A DNA stretch of 64,000 bases, from assembly GCF_000733765.1 (NCBI RefSeq), contig NZ_JPOG01000001.1, positions 2,604,001 to 2,668,000 of the forward strand, in the 5' to 3' direction. A program made the position numbers and the translations under genes. The notes below the pieces were generated by a model. The model worked only from the letters and a program-made list of their open reading frames with translations. It was not told the origin of the DNA and searched no databases. This stretch comes from Algiphilus aromaticivorans DG1253. GTDB taxonomy: Bacteria > Pseudomonadota > Gammaproteobacteria > Nevskiales > Nevskiaceae. Within the stretch, counting starts at the first letter, position 1, and the number at the start of each line of letters is the position of its first letter. Shown piece by piece: positions 1-8,171 of this stretch.

Positions 1-1214
1 CCTATATGTGCGAGGGCGCCCGCGTCTACTCGACTTCGGCCATCGACGCCGGCGAGCAACCGCCAGTGATCTCGGCCGTGCTCAAGGCCTACACCACCGA
101 GCTGAGCCGGCAGACGATCACCGACGGCATGGATGTCTTCTCGGGCGCCGGCGTCATGCAGGGGCCGAACAACATCCTCGGCCCCGGCTACTGCGGCGCG
201 CCGGTGGGCGTGACGGTGGAGGGTGCCAACATCATGACGCGCACCCTCATCATCTTCGGCCAGGGCGCGACGCGCTGCCATCCCTACGCACAGAACGTGG
301 TCAACGCCGTCGAGAACGACGACGTCGAGTCCTTCCGCACGAACCTGCTCGGCTGGTTCGGGCAGTTCTTCGTCACCATCGGTCGCACCTTCGTGCGCAG
401 CATCACGCGCGGCTGGTCCGCCGGCAGCCCGGTACCGGGCCCGACGGCCAAGCACTACCGCAAGCTCGGCTGGGCGGCAGCGCGCTACGCCATGCTGACC
501 AATCTGGCGATGTTCTTCATCGGCGGCAAGCTCAAGGCCAAGGGCAAGCTCACCGGCCGCTATGCCGACGCGCTGGCTTGGCAGTACTTCGCGATCTCTG
601 CGCTGCGCCGCTTCGAAGCCGAGGGCCGCAAGTCCGAGGATCTGCCGGTCGTGCACTACGCGGTGAACATCGCGCTGGCCGAAATCCAGAAGGCCTTCGA
701 AGGCATCTACGCCAACTTCGACGCGCCGGTGATCGGCCTCTACATGCGCACCGTAGGCTCCTGGCTGCTGCGACTGAACAGCCTCGGTCGCGGCCCCGCG
801 GACACCGAGACCACCAAGGTCGCGATGGCCATCCAGCAGCCGGGCGCGCAGTACGAGCGCATCGTCAAGGGTGTCTACGCACCCACGGACGGCAGCCCCG
901 GCGCCGGCCGCCTGCTCGCCGCCTGGAAGCTCGGCTTCGAGGCGCAGCCGGCGATCAACAAGATCGTCGCCGCGCAGAAGGCGAAGAAGCTGGAGCGGGG
1001 TACGCCCGAGGAGATGGCGGACGCAGCCGCGACCGCCAGCGTGCTCTCCAAGGACGAGAGCGAACTGGTCAAGCGCAGCTACGCGGCACGCCTGGAGGCC
1101 ATCGAGGTCGACGTCTTCAGCGCCGAGGAGTTCTTCGGCGTCAAGGGCATGAACGTTGCCCCCGGTTTCGAGGGCAATGAGACCGAGGCTCCCAAGCTCG
1201 CCGCCAGCGCCTGA
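1..1214 (+). CDS. fadE: Acyl-CoA dehydrogenase, FadE type (C-terminal part)
   Basis: This is the 3' part of a gene that enters from the left edge; the reading frame is open from the first bases, so the true start lies outside. About 400 residues remain. They show the FAD-dependent acyl-CoA dehydrogenase C-terminal helical domain (GPGYCGAPVGVTVEGANI, then MTRTLIIFGQGATRCHP) followed by the extra C-terminal region typical of gammaproteobacterial FadE (DUF1974). FadE catalyses the first, rate-limiting oxidation of acyl-CoA to trans-2-enoyl-CoA in beta-oxidation. The N-terminal membrane segment found in this family would lie upstream and cannot be seen. A strong terminator follows directly, so this is the last gene of its transcript. 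The nearby acyl-CoA ligase fits fatty-acid use. Confidence 0.9.
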   Translation, partial: YMCEGARVYSTSAIDAGEQPPVISAVLKAYTTELSRQTITDGMDVFSGAGVMQGPNNILGPGYCGAPVGVTVEGANIMTRTLIIFGQGATRCHPYAQNVVNAVENDDVESFRTNLLGWFGQFFVTIGRTFVRSITRGWSAGSPVPGPTAKHYRKLGWAAARYAMLTNLAMFFIGGKLKAKGKLTGRYADALAWQYFAISALRRFEAEGRKSEDLPVVHYAVNIALAEIQKAFEGIYANFDAPVIGLYMRTVGSWLLRLNSLGRGPADTETTKVAMAIQQPGAQYERIVKGVYAPTDGSPGAGRLLAAWKLGFEAQPAINKIVAAQKAKKLERGTPEEMADAAATASVLSKDESELVKRSYAARLEAIEVDVFSAEEFFGVKGMNVAPGFEGNETEAPKLAASA

Positions 1215-1234
1215 CCTCGGCAGCAGTGCTTAGG

Positions 1235-1269
1235 AACCCGTCCCGGCTCACGCCGGGACGGGTTTTTTT
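1235..1269 (+). terminator. Rho-independent terminator of fadE
   Basis: A 13-bp perfect GC-rich stem (AACCCGTCCCGGC at 1235-1247 with its complement at 1252-1264) has a 4-nt loop and is followed by a run of seven T ending at 1269. It starts 21 bp after the fadE stop. It may also act weakly on the convergent gene ending at 1280. Confidence 0.93.
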
Positions 1270-1279
1270 ATGCCTGCCG

Positions 1280-2440
1280 CTAATCCGAGGCGCTCTCCTC
1301 GACGACGCCATCGGCATCATCAGCACCGTCGATATCGTCAGCGTCGTCGGCTTCATCTTCCTCACCGAGCGGTAATGCCTCCAGGGCGACGCGGCCGATG
1401 GCCGGCGCGCTCAGCGAGCCGAGATAGAGCGTGCCTTCGTGCTCGATGGCGCTGGTAATGGGCGCATAGGCGTCCTCGCCGACGTGCTGAAGATCAGCGA
1501 GCACCTCGCCTTCGGGATTCAGCGCCAGCACGTAGGCGTGGCGGCTCGGCCCCGGTTGCAGGAACTCGGGCAGCCGATAGGCAACCTTGCGCAGGAAGGG
1601 GCGCTCCAGCAGCGCGTCGAGCGACGGGTCGCGCGGCGAATAGATCGCCAACCAGAAGCGGTCCTCACCGTTGAAGGTGATGTTGTCCGGGAAGCCGGGC
1701 AGGTTGTCGATGAGCACCTCGGTCTCGCCGGCGCGCTCGCCTTCCAGCCACAGTTTCTGCACGCGGTAGCGCGTGGTCTCGGTGAAGACGAGGTATTCCT
1801 CGTCCGGGCCGAGCGTGATGCCGTTGGCGAAGTAAAGGTCCTCGGCCAGCACGCGCACCTCGTCGGTCTCCAGGTCGTAGGCCAGCACGCGACCATGGGG
1901 GCGGTGCTCGAAGGCATCGGCCATGACCTCGTGCACCCCGAAACGCGAGGAGGCGTCGGTGAAATAGGCCATGCGTTCCTCGGCGTCGACCACCACATCG
2001 TCGACGAAGCGATAGGGGGTGCCCTCGGCCGACACCGACAAGGTGTAGGCATAGCCGTCGGAGATGCGCATCAGGCCCTCCACGGCGTCCGCGACGATGA
2101 CCGAGCCGTCCGACAGCGCTTCAAGTCCCAGCGGACGGCCTCCGGTATTCGCCAGCAGCTCGCCGTTGCTGCCGTCGGCATCGAAGCGCATGACGCGGCC
2201 GTCTACAAAACCGGTGACAAGTCGACCCTGGTCATCGATGGCGACGGCCTCCGGACCATTGCCAACGCCCTCGGCGATGCGCTCCGCCACTGCGAGATGG
2301 CTGTTGGCCGCGTGCACACCCTCGGTGGTCGAAGGCGCCTCGGGCGGCTCCCAGGCCGCCGGATCAATGGGCACGGGCCAGGCCAGCAGGTACAGAACAA
2401 CAGCCGCCAGCAGCAGCGGCAGCAGAATGCGCAGCTTCAT
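1280..2440 (-). CDS. SMP-30/strictosidine synthase-like six-bladed propeller, membrane anchored
   Basis: A 386-residue protein. The start at 2440 is chosen because GGGAGA lies just upstream and a signal-anchor follows (MKLRILLPLLLAAVVLYLLA). Residues about 55-345 are a beta-propeller of the SMP-30/gluconolactonase/strictosidine-synthase superfamily, with blade motifs such as GRVMRFDADG, YFTDASSRF, FANGITLGPDEEYLVFTET and GFPDNI. Bacterial members are often lactonase- or esterase-like; the substrate cannot be told from sequence. The C-terminus is an unusual acidic tail of roughly 25 residues rich in Asp, Glu and Ala. The gene is divergent from an acyl-CoA ligase, which hints at a lipid or hydrophobic substrate (inference). 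The frame stays open upstream of 2440, but that extension lacks a ribosome site and covers the promoter region. Confidence 0.8.
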   Translation of the reverse strand: MKLRILLPLLLAAVVLYLLAWPVPIDPAAWEPPEAPSTTEGVHAANSHLAVAERIAEGVGNGPEAVAIDDQGRLVTGFVDGRVMRFDADGSNGELLANTGGRPLGLEALSDGSVIVADAVEGLMRISDGYAYTLSVSAEGTPYRFVDDVVVDAEERMAYFTDASSRFGVHEVMADAFEHRPHGRVLAYDLETDEVRVLAEDLYFANGITLGPDEEYLVFTETTRYRVQKLWLEGERAGETEVLIDNLPGFPDNITFNGEDRFWLAIYSPRDPSLDALLERPFLRKVAYRLPEFLQPGPSRHAYVLALNPEGEVLADLQHVGEDAYAPITSAIEHEGTLYLGSLSAPAIGRVALEALPLGEEDEADDADDIDGADDADGVVEESASD

Positions 2441-2557
2441 CGGTATCTCCCTCGTAGTCGGAATCGGTGGCAGGGCACGCGGCCCCGCCATCGCGCTAGT
2501 ATCCTTTGCGTAATCAGCGCGCGCAAAGCGCCGTATCCGCATCAGGGGAGGAAAGCG
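2441..2557. promoter_or_regulatory. Divergent promoter region between the propeller gene and the acyl-CoA ligase
   Basis: These 117 bp separate two genes read in opposite directions, so both promoters must lie here or in the coding ends. TAGTAT at 2497-2502 is a possible -10 box for the rightward gene, but no convincing -35 box is visible. GGGGAGGA just before 2558 is the ligase ribosome site. Confidence 0.4.
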
Positions 2558-4228
2558 ATGAGCCAGCAAAAGAACCCACTGGAAATGCTGTTCCACTGGG
2601 AGTCGACCCAGCCCGACACGCCCTGGCTATTCCAGTCGCATAACGGCGAATGGCAGCCGATGACCTGGGGCCAGGCGGCAGATCAGGTGCGGCGCATGGC
2701 CACGGCGCTGCAGGCACTGGGCCTGCAGAAGGGCGACAAGGTCGCCATCACCGGCCGCAACACCGCGCACTGGTTCCTCGCCGACCTGGCCATCGCCATG
2801 GCGGACATGGTCTCGGTCGGGCTTTACCCGAAGCAGGCCGCCGCGCATACCACCTACATCCTCGAGCACAGCGAGTGCAAGGCACTCTTTCTCGGACCGA
2901 TGGAGGACATGCAGAACTTTCTCGGCGCCGTGCCGGAAAGCATCCGCATGATCGCCCTGCCTTACGCCGAGGTACCAGCGCAGGAGCTGTCCTGGGATGC
3001 CCTCATTACCGAACACGAGCCCAAGCAGGACTTCCGCGCTCCCGAGGAGGACGAGGTGATGACGCTGGTCTACACCTCGGGCACGACGGGCAACCCCAAG
3101 GGCGTGATGACAACCTTCGGCAACATGATGTTCGCCGCGCGCGGCCTGATGGAAGCACTGCCGCCGCAGGGCCAGGAGCGCTTTTTCTCCTACCTGCCGC
3201 TGGCGCACGCCTTCGAGCGCGGCGCCGTGGAGATGACGAGTATCCAGTTCGGTGCGCAGGTCTATTTCCTGGAGGACATCAACAAGCTGGCCGTGCAGCT
3301 CGCCGAGGTCGCGCCGACCCGCTTCTTCGGCGTGCCGCTGGTCTACGGTCGCATCCAGGCAGGCGTGCTGCACAAGCTGCCGCAGAAGAAGCTCGACCGG
3401 CTGCTGTCCATTCCGATCGTGCGCGGTTTCATCCGCAAGAAGATCCTGACCGCCATGGGCCTGCAGAACGCGCGCATGTGCTTCGCCGGCGCCGCGCCCA
3501 CACCCAAGTCGCTGCTCGAATGGTTCGACAAGCTCGGCGTGCCGCTCTATCAAGGCTACGGCATGACCGAGAACAGCATCTACGCCACCACCAACCGGCC
3601 GGGCGCCAACCGCATCGGCTCGGTCGGCAAAACCATGCCGCGCGCCGAGATGAAGCTGTCAGAAGAAGGCGAGATCCTCTTCAAGCACCCGGGCGTCATG
3701 AAGGGTTACTACAAGGAGCCCGAGAAGACTGCCGAGACCTTCACGGAGGACGGCTGGCTGAAGACCGGCGACAAGGGCTACGTCGACGGCGACGGCTACC
3801 TCTACATCACCGGCCGCGTCAAGGACATCTTCAAGACCGCCAAGGGCAAGTACGTCGCCCCCAGCCCCATCGAGGGCGCGATGTCGCGCAATACCTTCAT
3901 CGATCAGCTCTGCCTGGTCGGCATGAACCTGAAGCAGCCTGTCATGCTGCTGACGCTGCAGGCGGATGCACGCGACAAGTCGCCCGAGGAGGTCGGCAAC
4001 TCGCTGGTGGAGACCATGCAAGCGGTCAATGCCGAGCTCGAGGCGCACGAGGCCATCGCCAAGCTGGTGATCGTCGACGATGAATGGAGCATCGACAACG
4101 GCCTGATGACGCCCACCATGAAGGTCAAGCGCTCACAGATCGAAGACCGTTACGCCGACCTCATCGAGACGGCGGCAGCCGACCGCGGTCGCAAGGTGGT
4201 CTGGGAGGCCGAGGCCAAGGCCGCCTGA
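2558..4228 (+). CDS. Long-chain fatty-acid--CoA ligase (AMP-forming)
   Basis: A 556-residue ANL-superfamily enzyme. The ATG at 2558 follows GGGGAGGA at good spacing; the longer open frame upstream is antisense to the neighbouring gene. The P-loop-like motif YTSGTTGNPKG is at residues 172-182. YGMTEN (A5) lies near residue 330, GWLKTGDKGYVDGDGYLYITGR (A7/A8) follows, and the hinge continues as VKDIFKTAKGKYVAP, with Lys-rich GKYVAP typical of long-chain ligases. It adenylates a free fatty acid and transfers it to CoA, feeding beta-oxidation. FadE lies just upstream on the same strand, though the two are separately transcribed. It converges on the Smr gene with only 4 bp between the stops. Chain-length preference cannot be read from sequence. 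Confidence 0.9.
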   Translation: MSQQKNPLEMLFHWESTQPDTPWLFQSHNGEWQPMTWGQAADQVRRMATALQALGLQKGDKVAITGRNTAHWFLADLAIAMADMVSVGLYPKQAAAHTTYILEHSECKALFLGPMEDMQNFLGAVPESIRMIALPYAEVPAQELSWDALITEHEPKQDFRAPEEDEVMTLVYTSGTTGNPKGVMTTFGNMMFAARGLMEALPPQGQERFFSYLPLAHAFERGAVEMTSIQFGAQVYFLEDINKLAVQLAEVAPTRFFGVPLVYGRIQAGVLHKLPQKKLDRLLSIPIVRGFIRKKILTAMGLQNARMCFAGAAPTPKSLLEWFDKLGVPLYQGYGMTENSIYATTNRPGANRIGSVGKTMPRAEMKLSEEGEILFKHPGVMKGYYKEPEKTAETFTEDGWLKTGDKGYVDGDGYLYITGRVKDIFKTAKGKYVAPSPIEGAMSRNTFIDQLCLVGMNLKQPVMLLTLQADARDKSPEEVGNSLVETMQAVNAELEAHEAIAKLVIVDDEWSIDNGLMTPTMKVKRSQIEDRYADLIETAAADRGRKVVWEAEAKAA

Positions 4229-4232
4229 GTGC

Positions 4233-4487
4233 CTAGAAACGGAAATGGAGAAACAGCCGCCCCCAGTTGCGGCTGTCCTTCTCCAGCCGGTGGTAACGGC
4301 GCTTGATGTCGGGCCGGTCCAGATAGCGCAGAACGCGCTTCTTCAGCTGACCGCTACCCTTGCCGGGGATGATCTCCACCGTGCGGATACGCTTGGCTTC
4401 GGCCTCATCCAGCGCCCGCGCCAGCTCGGCATCAATCGCGCTGCCGTCGCGGGCGACGGGATGCAGATCGACGACGAGCTTGGCCAT
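4233..4487 (-). CDS. Small stand-alone Smr-domain protein
   Basis: An 84-residue protein that is nearly all one Smr (MutS2-related) domain. VVDLHPVARDG near the N-terminus corresponds to the DLHG motif and IIPGKGSGQLKKRVLRYL to the GxGxG motif. Smr domains are nucleases or nucleic-acid binders; stand-alone versions have been linked to RNA cleavage at stalled ribosomes and to DNA nicking. Here DLHG reads DLHP, which weakens a catalytic assignment. It is the last gene of the leftward operon 7363-4233, 14 bp after its neighbour. Length is normal for a minimal Smr protein. Confidence 0.75.
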   Translation of the reverse strand: MAKLVVDLHPVARDGSAIDAELARALDEAEAKRIRTVEIIPGKGSGQLKKRVLRYLDRPDIKRRYHRLEKDSRNWGRLFLHFRF

Positions 4488-4501
4488 GGCTTAGAGCGGC
4501 G

Positions 4502-5266
4502 TCACTCGTAGGCTTCCTCCGGCACGCCGGTGGCATCCTCCGGCGGCTTTCTGTAATAGCTGATCCGCACGTCTTCGAAGGGCTCGCCTGTAGCCGGGTC
4601 GTGGACGTTGCTCAGGCCGCGGTACTCCAGCAGCTGGCCATTCTCGGGGTCGTAGGTCAGCTGCAGCGAAGGCGCGATCAGGCGCAGCAGCGTCGCCGCC
4701 TCCACCTTGAGCACCGCCGCGGAGCGGCCCTCGAACTCGGTCTCGCCGGTCTTGCGCACGCGGAAGCTGTAGTCGCTGAGATTTCCGGCCACCGCAAAAC
4801 GGAACTTCTTGGTCTCACCGTCGAGAATGGCGTCAAGGTTGTCGTAGATAAGGCTGTGAAAGCCGGAGTCGGCGGCCATGGCGTCGCGCACCTTGAGCGT
4901 CTCGGTCTGCTCGCTGCCGCCGCCGGCCGGGCGCTTCCACATCACCGCGCGTTTCTCGCCGACATCGCGGATGCCTTCGGCGTAGCCGCTTTCCAGCTCC
5001 AGGCTGTACTCGGGGATATACGGGTTGGCGCGGAAATCCATCTTCTTGCGGCCCAGCTTTTCCCCCTCGGCGTCGTAGTAATCGATGCTGCCCTCGATCC
5101 AGCGTCGCCCCTCCATGCGCTGCTGGTGGCGCTCGGTGTAGAGGTACTCGCCGCTTTCAGCGTTGTAGGCATAGCCGAAGAAGACGGCGTCCTTGGTCTC
5201 GGCGCCGGCGCTGCCCGCGGCTGCGAAGAGGCCAACGGTCATCAGGAGGGAACGGGTGAGGGACAT
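4502..5266 (-). CDS. Exported protein of unknown function
   Basis: A 254-residue protein with a clear Sec signal peptide (cleavage expected after GSAGA, about residue 22). The rest is beta-rich and charged, with phrases such as RWIEGSIDYYDAEGEKLGRKKMDF and QLTYDPENGQLLEYRGLSNV. They suggest a periplasmic beta-structure of the general kind that handles lipids or reports on sugars, but I recognise no family with confidence. The start overlaps the end of the MBL-fold lipoprotein gene by 25 bp, so translation is probably coupled. Its place in the methyltransferase operon suggests a role in modified-lipid handling (inference). Confidence 0.7.
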   Translation of the reverse strand: MSLTRSLLMTVGLFAAAGSAGAETKDAVFFGYAYNAESGEYLYTERHQQRMEGRRWIEGSIDYYDAEGEKLGRKKMDFRANPYIPEYSLELESGYAEGIRDVGEKRAVMWKRPAGGGSEQTETLKVRDAMAADSGFHSLIYDNLDAILDGETKKFRFAVAGNLSDYSFRVRKTGETEFEGRSAAVLKVEAATLLRLIAPSLQLTYDPENGQLLEYRGLSNVHDPATGEPFEDVRISYYRKPPEDATGVPEEAYE

Positions 5267-6309
5267 GAGGCGGGCTCCTTGAGCGGTTCAATCTCGTAGT
5301 GCTGCCCTTCGGCGGCGGGCGGAAAGCGGGTCGGATCCGGCAGCGCAGCGCGAGCCGCAGCGATGAGTGCGGCGGCCGGCTCGTGCATGCCGTCGTCGGC
5401 CATCTCGAAGACACCATAATGGATGCCGAGGCTGAACCGCGCCAGAAGGTCCTTGTGCGCCTGCACCGCCTCGACCGGCGCCATGTGCTGATAGGCCGTC
5501 AGCCAGCGCGGCTCGTAGGCGCCGATGGGCAGCAGCGCCGCACGCATCGGGCCGAAGCGCTCGCGCGTGGCCACGAAGTGATCACCGTAACCCGTGTCGC
5601 CGGCGAAATAGACGGGGCCGCCGCGCGTGCCGATGACATACCCGGCCCACAGACTCAGGTTGCGGCCCGAGGGCAGCAGGCGGCGGCCGGACCAGTGCTT
5701 GACCGGCACGGCCGTCAACGCGCAGCCACCGGGCAGCTTCGCGGAGTGCCACCAGTCGAGGGCCATCACGCGCGTGATGCCATAGTGACGCAGCACGACA
5801 TCGTCGCCGGCCGGCACTACGAAAAGCGGATCGAAGGCCGCCTGCAGACGCTGCAACGTGGGCAGGTCCAGATGATCGTAGTGATTGTGGCTGATCATCA
5901 CCACGTCTATGGGCGGCAGGTCCTCGAAGGCGATGCCCGGCGGCCGGTAGCGCTTCGGCCCAGCCCAGGAAACCGGGCTGGCACGCTCGGACCAGATCGG
6001 ATCGGTGAGCAGATTCCCCCCGTCAGCCTGCACTAGCACAGTGGCATGGTTAATGAAGGTCAGCCGCAACTCGCCCTCGCCCACCCGTTGTGGCGGCGGC
6101 GGGCCCGGGGCGATGGCCATGTTGCGGCGCCATTCTCCGGGCTCGCGCGTGGCGTAGAAGCGGAGCAGATCCGTGAAGCCGACATCGAAGGGTGCTCCCG
6201 GATTACGGAACTGGCGGCCGTCGAAGTGCGCATCCGGCTCGGCGTCCCAGCGCGGCGCCAGGCAGGCGCCCAGCAGCAACGCCGGCAGCAGCAGCGCCAG
6301 GCGCGTCAT
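5242..6309 (-). CDS. MBL-fold metallohydrolase lipoprotein (NAPE-PLD/UlaG-like)
   Basis: A 355-residue protein. The start at 6309 is chosen because it begins a lipoprotein signal with lipobox LGAC (Cys about residue 16), lying 4 bp after the methyltransferase stop. The metal-binding motif SHNHYDHLDLPTLQRL is in the first half. Further metal ligands appear in VKHWSGRRL, YFAGDTGYGDHF and the late HYG of LGIHYGVFEM. This pattern matches the bacterial NAPE-PLD-like branch of the metallo-beta-lactamase fold (phospholipase D on N-acyl phosphatidylethanolamine and related enzymes). As a lipoprotein it would act at the periplasmic membrane face. Operon with a lipid-type methyltransferase supports a phospholipid substrate, but that is inference. 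Confidence 0.85.
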   Translation of the reverse strand: MTRLALLLPALLLGACLAPRWDAEPDAHFDGRQFRNPGAPFDVGFTDLLRFYATREPGEWRRNMAIAPGPPPPQRVGEGELRLTFINHATVLVQADGGNLLTDPIWSERASPVSWAGPKRYRPPGIAFEDLPPIDVVMISHNHYDHLDLPTLQRLQAAFDPLFVVPAGDDVVLRHYGITRVMALDWWHSAKLPGGCALTAVPVKHWSGRRLLPSGRNLSLWAGYVIGTRGGPVYFAGDTGYGDHFVATRERFGPMRAALLPIGAYEPRWLTAYQHMAPVEAVQAHKDLLARFSLGIHYGVFEMADDGMHEPAAALIAAARAALPDPTRFPPAAEGQHYEIEPLKEPASCPSPVPS

Positions 6310-6313
6310 GCTG

Positions 6314-7363
6314 CTATCGGCGCGGCGCGAAGAGATAGTGCGCCACGCCCCATTCCTGGCCCTTGTCGTAGCCGAAAAGCTCGGCGACGGCCATGTAGAA
6401 CATGCGCCAGCGCTGGAACCAGACCTCCGGCTCGGCCCGGTAGTCGGAATCGCGAAAGGTGGCGAGGAGAGCGTCGCGGTTGGCATCCATGCCCGCCAGC
6501 CAGTGATTGGCGGTGCGCTCGTAGTGGCGGCCGTCGACCCACCACTGGCGCAGGATCTTCATATCGTCCTGGAAATGCAGCAGCAGGTTCTCCGAGGGCA
6601 TGGTGCCGCCACTGAAGAAGTAGCGCGTCATCCAGTCATCCTTCGACTTGTCCTCGAAGTGATAGGCGAGCAGCTTGTGCGCGAAGATGTGCACGAAGAG
6701 CCGACTGTCAGCGTCACGCAGCCAGCCCGCCAGCCTGGCCAGCAGCGCGCCGTAATTCTTCATGTGCTCGAACATCTCGATGGAGAGAATGCGGTCGAAG
6801 CCCGCTTCCAGCCCATCGGCCGGGAAATCGAAGTTGGTGATGTCGCCGGTGACGATCTGCAGATTGTCCAGCCCGCGCTGAGCGGCCTGCGCCATGATCC
6901 ACTCGCGCTGGCCGTGCGAGTTCGACAGCCCCACGACCTGGGCCGACGGATAGTTCTCGGCCAGCCACAGTCCGAGCGAGCCCCAGCCACAGCCCAGATC
7001 GAGAATCCGCTGGCCGTCGGCCACACCGGCGCGCTCGGCATAGAGACGCAACATCGCCTCCTCGGCCTCGGCCAGCGACTCGCCGCCGGTTGGATAGAGA
7101 CAGCAGGAATACTTCAACCGCGGCCCGAGGTGCTGGTGAAAGAAGCCCGCCGGCACTTCGTAATGCTGGGCGTTGGCGTCGGCGGTATGGATGGCGATCG
7201 GCGAGGCACGCAGGCCCTCGATGAAGGCCTGCAGACGCTCCGCGCGCGTCTCACCGTCAGTATTGGCCTCATCGACCAGGCGTCGGCCGATGAGCCGGCG
7301 CATGCCGGCACGGGACAGGGAGTCGGGGATCCAACCGCGTTCGCAGGCTTCTATCAGGTCCAT
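6314..7363 (-). CDS. Cyclopropane-fatty-acid synthase / coclaurine N-methyltransferase-like SAM methyltransferase
   Basis: A 349-residue class I methyltransferase. QHYEVPAGFF and LKYSCCLYP precede the SAM motif ILDLGCGWGSLGLW (about residues 129-142). VGLSNSHGQREWI and FDRILSIEMFEHMKNY follow, then the long tail TRYFFSGGTMPSENLLLHFQDD. This layout matches the branch of the CFA-synthase family that includes plant (S)-coclaurine N-methyltransferase rather than E. coli Cfa itself. Bacterial members probably methylate an unsaturated fatty acyl chain or an amine; the substrate is open. It is the first intact gene of a leftward four-gene operon with the MBL lipoprotein, an exported protein and Smr. 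The decayed membrane-protein frame upstream overlaps its start by 10 bp. Confidence 0.85.
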   Translation of the reverse strand: MDLIEACERGWIPDSLSRAGMRRLIGRRLVDEANTDGETRAERLQAFIEGLRASPIAIHTADANAQHYEVPAGFFHQHLGPRLKYSCCLYPTGGESLAEAEEAMLRLYAERAGVADGQRILDLGCGWGSLGLWLAENYPSAQVVGLSNSHGQREWIMAQAAQRGLDNLQIVTGDITNFDFPADGLEAGFDRILSIEMFEHMKNYGALLARLAGWLRDADSRLFVHIFAHKLLAYHFEDKSKDDWMTRYFFSGGTMPSENLLLHFQDDMKILRQWWVDGRHYERTANHWLAGMDANRDALLATFRDSDYRAEPEVWFQRWRMFYMAVAELFGYDKGQEWGVAHYLFAPRR

Positions 7364-8046
7364 TGTCTTTTCTTCTCAGGGGCGGCGCGGAGGCCACGGA
7401 ACAGGGCACTGGTTGTACGTACGGGCTCGGCATGGCCGGCCTTGCGCTGCATCGTAGTCGGCAACATAAGCGCCATCAGCGCCGTTGCCTGCAGGCTCGC
7501 CAAAGTCAGCAGGCCCCGGAGCGGGACCGTCTCAAGGAAGGCTACCGAAACATAGGCTGCGGGAACGACGGTCAGCGAAAGGAGATTCTGGAACGGGAAA
7601 AAGAAGAACATGTTGCGATTGACCGCCGTGCCCTATTTGGCGCAGGAGTGCGCGCAGTGCCAGTCCTGGGATTTACCGGCATCGGGCGTAAACAGATGCA
7701 GCCCTGGCCGCAAAGGCAACGACCGCGCAAAGCACGGGGAAACCTGCTGCTTCCATCGCACTCACGCCTGCTAAGCACATCGTCGAGACCAGAGATTGCA
7801 CGATGTCGACTCCGGCCGCGACGATGGTCAGAAAAGGGATTGCTTTTGTCCGGCTTCGGTAGCAGCCGCTACTTCCCCACCATCCGCGAGCACGGCAAAG
7901 CCTTGCTCACCCACAATGCCACCACCACCGATACCGAAGGCGATGAGGTGGCCGATGCCGAGTGCATCTCCCAGCTTCACTTCCAGCAGCGCCAGCGGGG
8001 CACACCCCATCGCTTGGCAGCCACGACCGGCGCCGCCCCTGGGCAC
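7354..8046 (-). pseudogene. Decayed multi-pass membrane-protein gene
   Basis: Three hydrophobic minus-strand pieces in different frames follow one another. Piece 1 (8046-7828) has LGDALGIGHLIAFGIGGGGIVGE. Piece 2 (about 7858-7673) has KAIPFLTIVAAGVDIV and FPVLCAVVAFAARAASVY. Piece 3 (7611-7354) has FFFFPFQNLLSLTVVPAAYVSVAFLE and LLTLASLQATALMALML. Each begins near where the last fails, so at least two frameshifts explain them better than chance. I cannot name the family. The last piece overlaps the methyltransferase start by 10 bp, as if the two were once translationally coupled. No competing rightward gene is convincing here; the 262-codon plus-strand frame is Arg/Gln-rich and looks like a shadow. 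Confidence 0.5.
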
Positions 8047-8171
8047 CCGCCTTCACGCAGCGTATGCTCGGGTCAAGCCCTTGGCGCATGGGCTCAAGGC
8101 CTCCGCGACGGCATGCGCCGCGTGGACCGGACCAGGACAGAAGAAAGATAAGCGCAGCAGGAGACACGCGC

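Noticed and set aside
1439-2557. A 373-codon upstream extension of the acyl-CoA ligase frame
   Set aside because: It is antisense to the propeller gene, which has a signal-anchor and a good ribosome site, and it carries no conserved residues; ATG 2558 with GGGGAGGA is the natural start.
6173-7555. A 460-codon rightward frame opposite the methyltransferase
   Set aside because: The leftward frame has complete SAM methyltransferase motifs; the rightward one has no domain and skewed composition.
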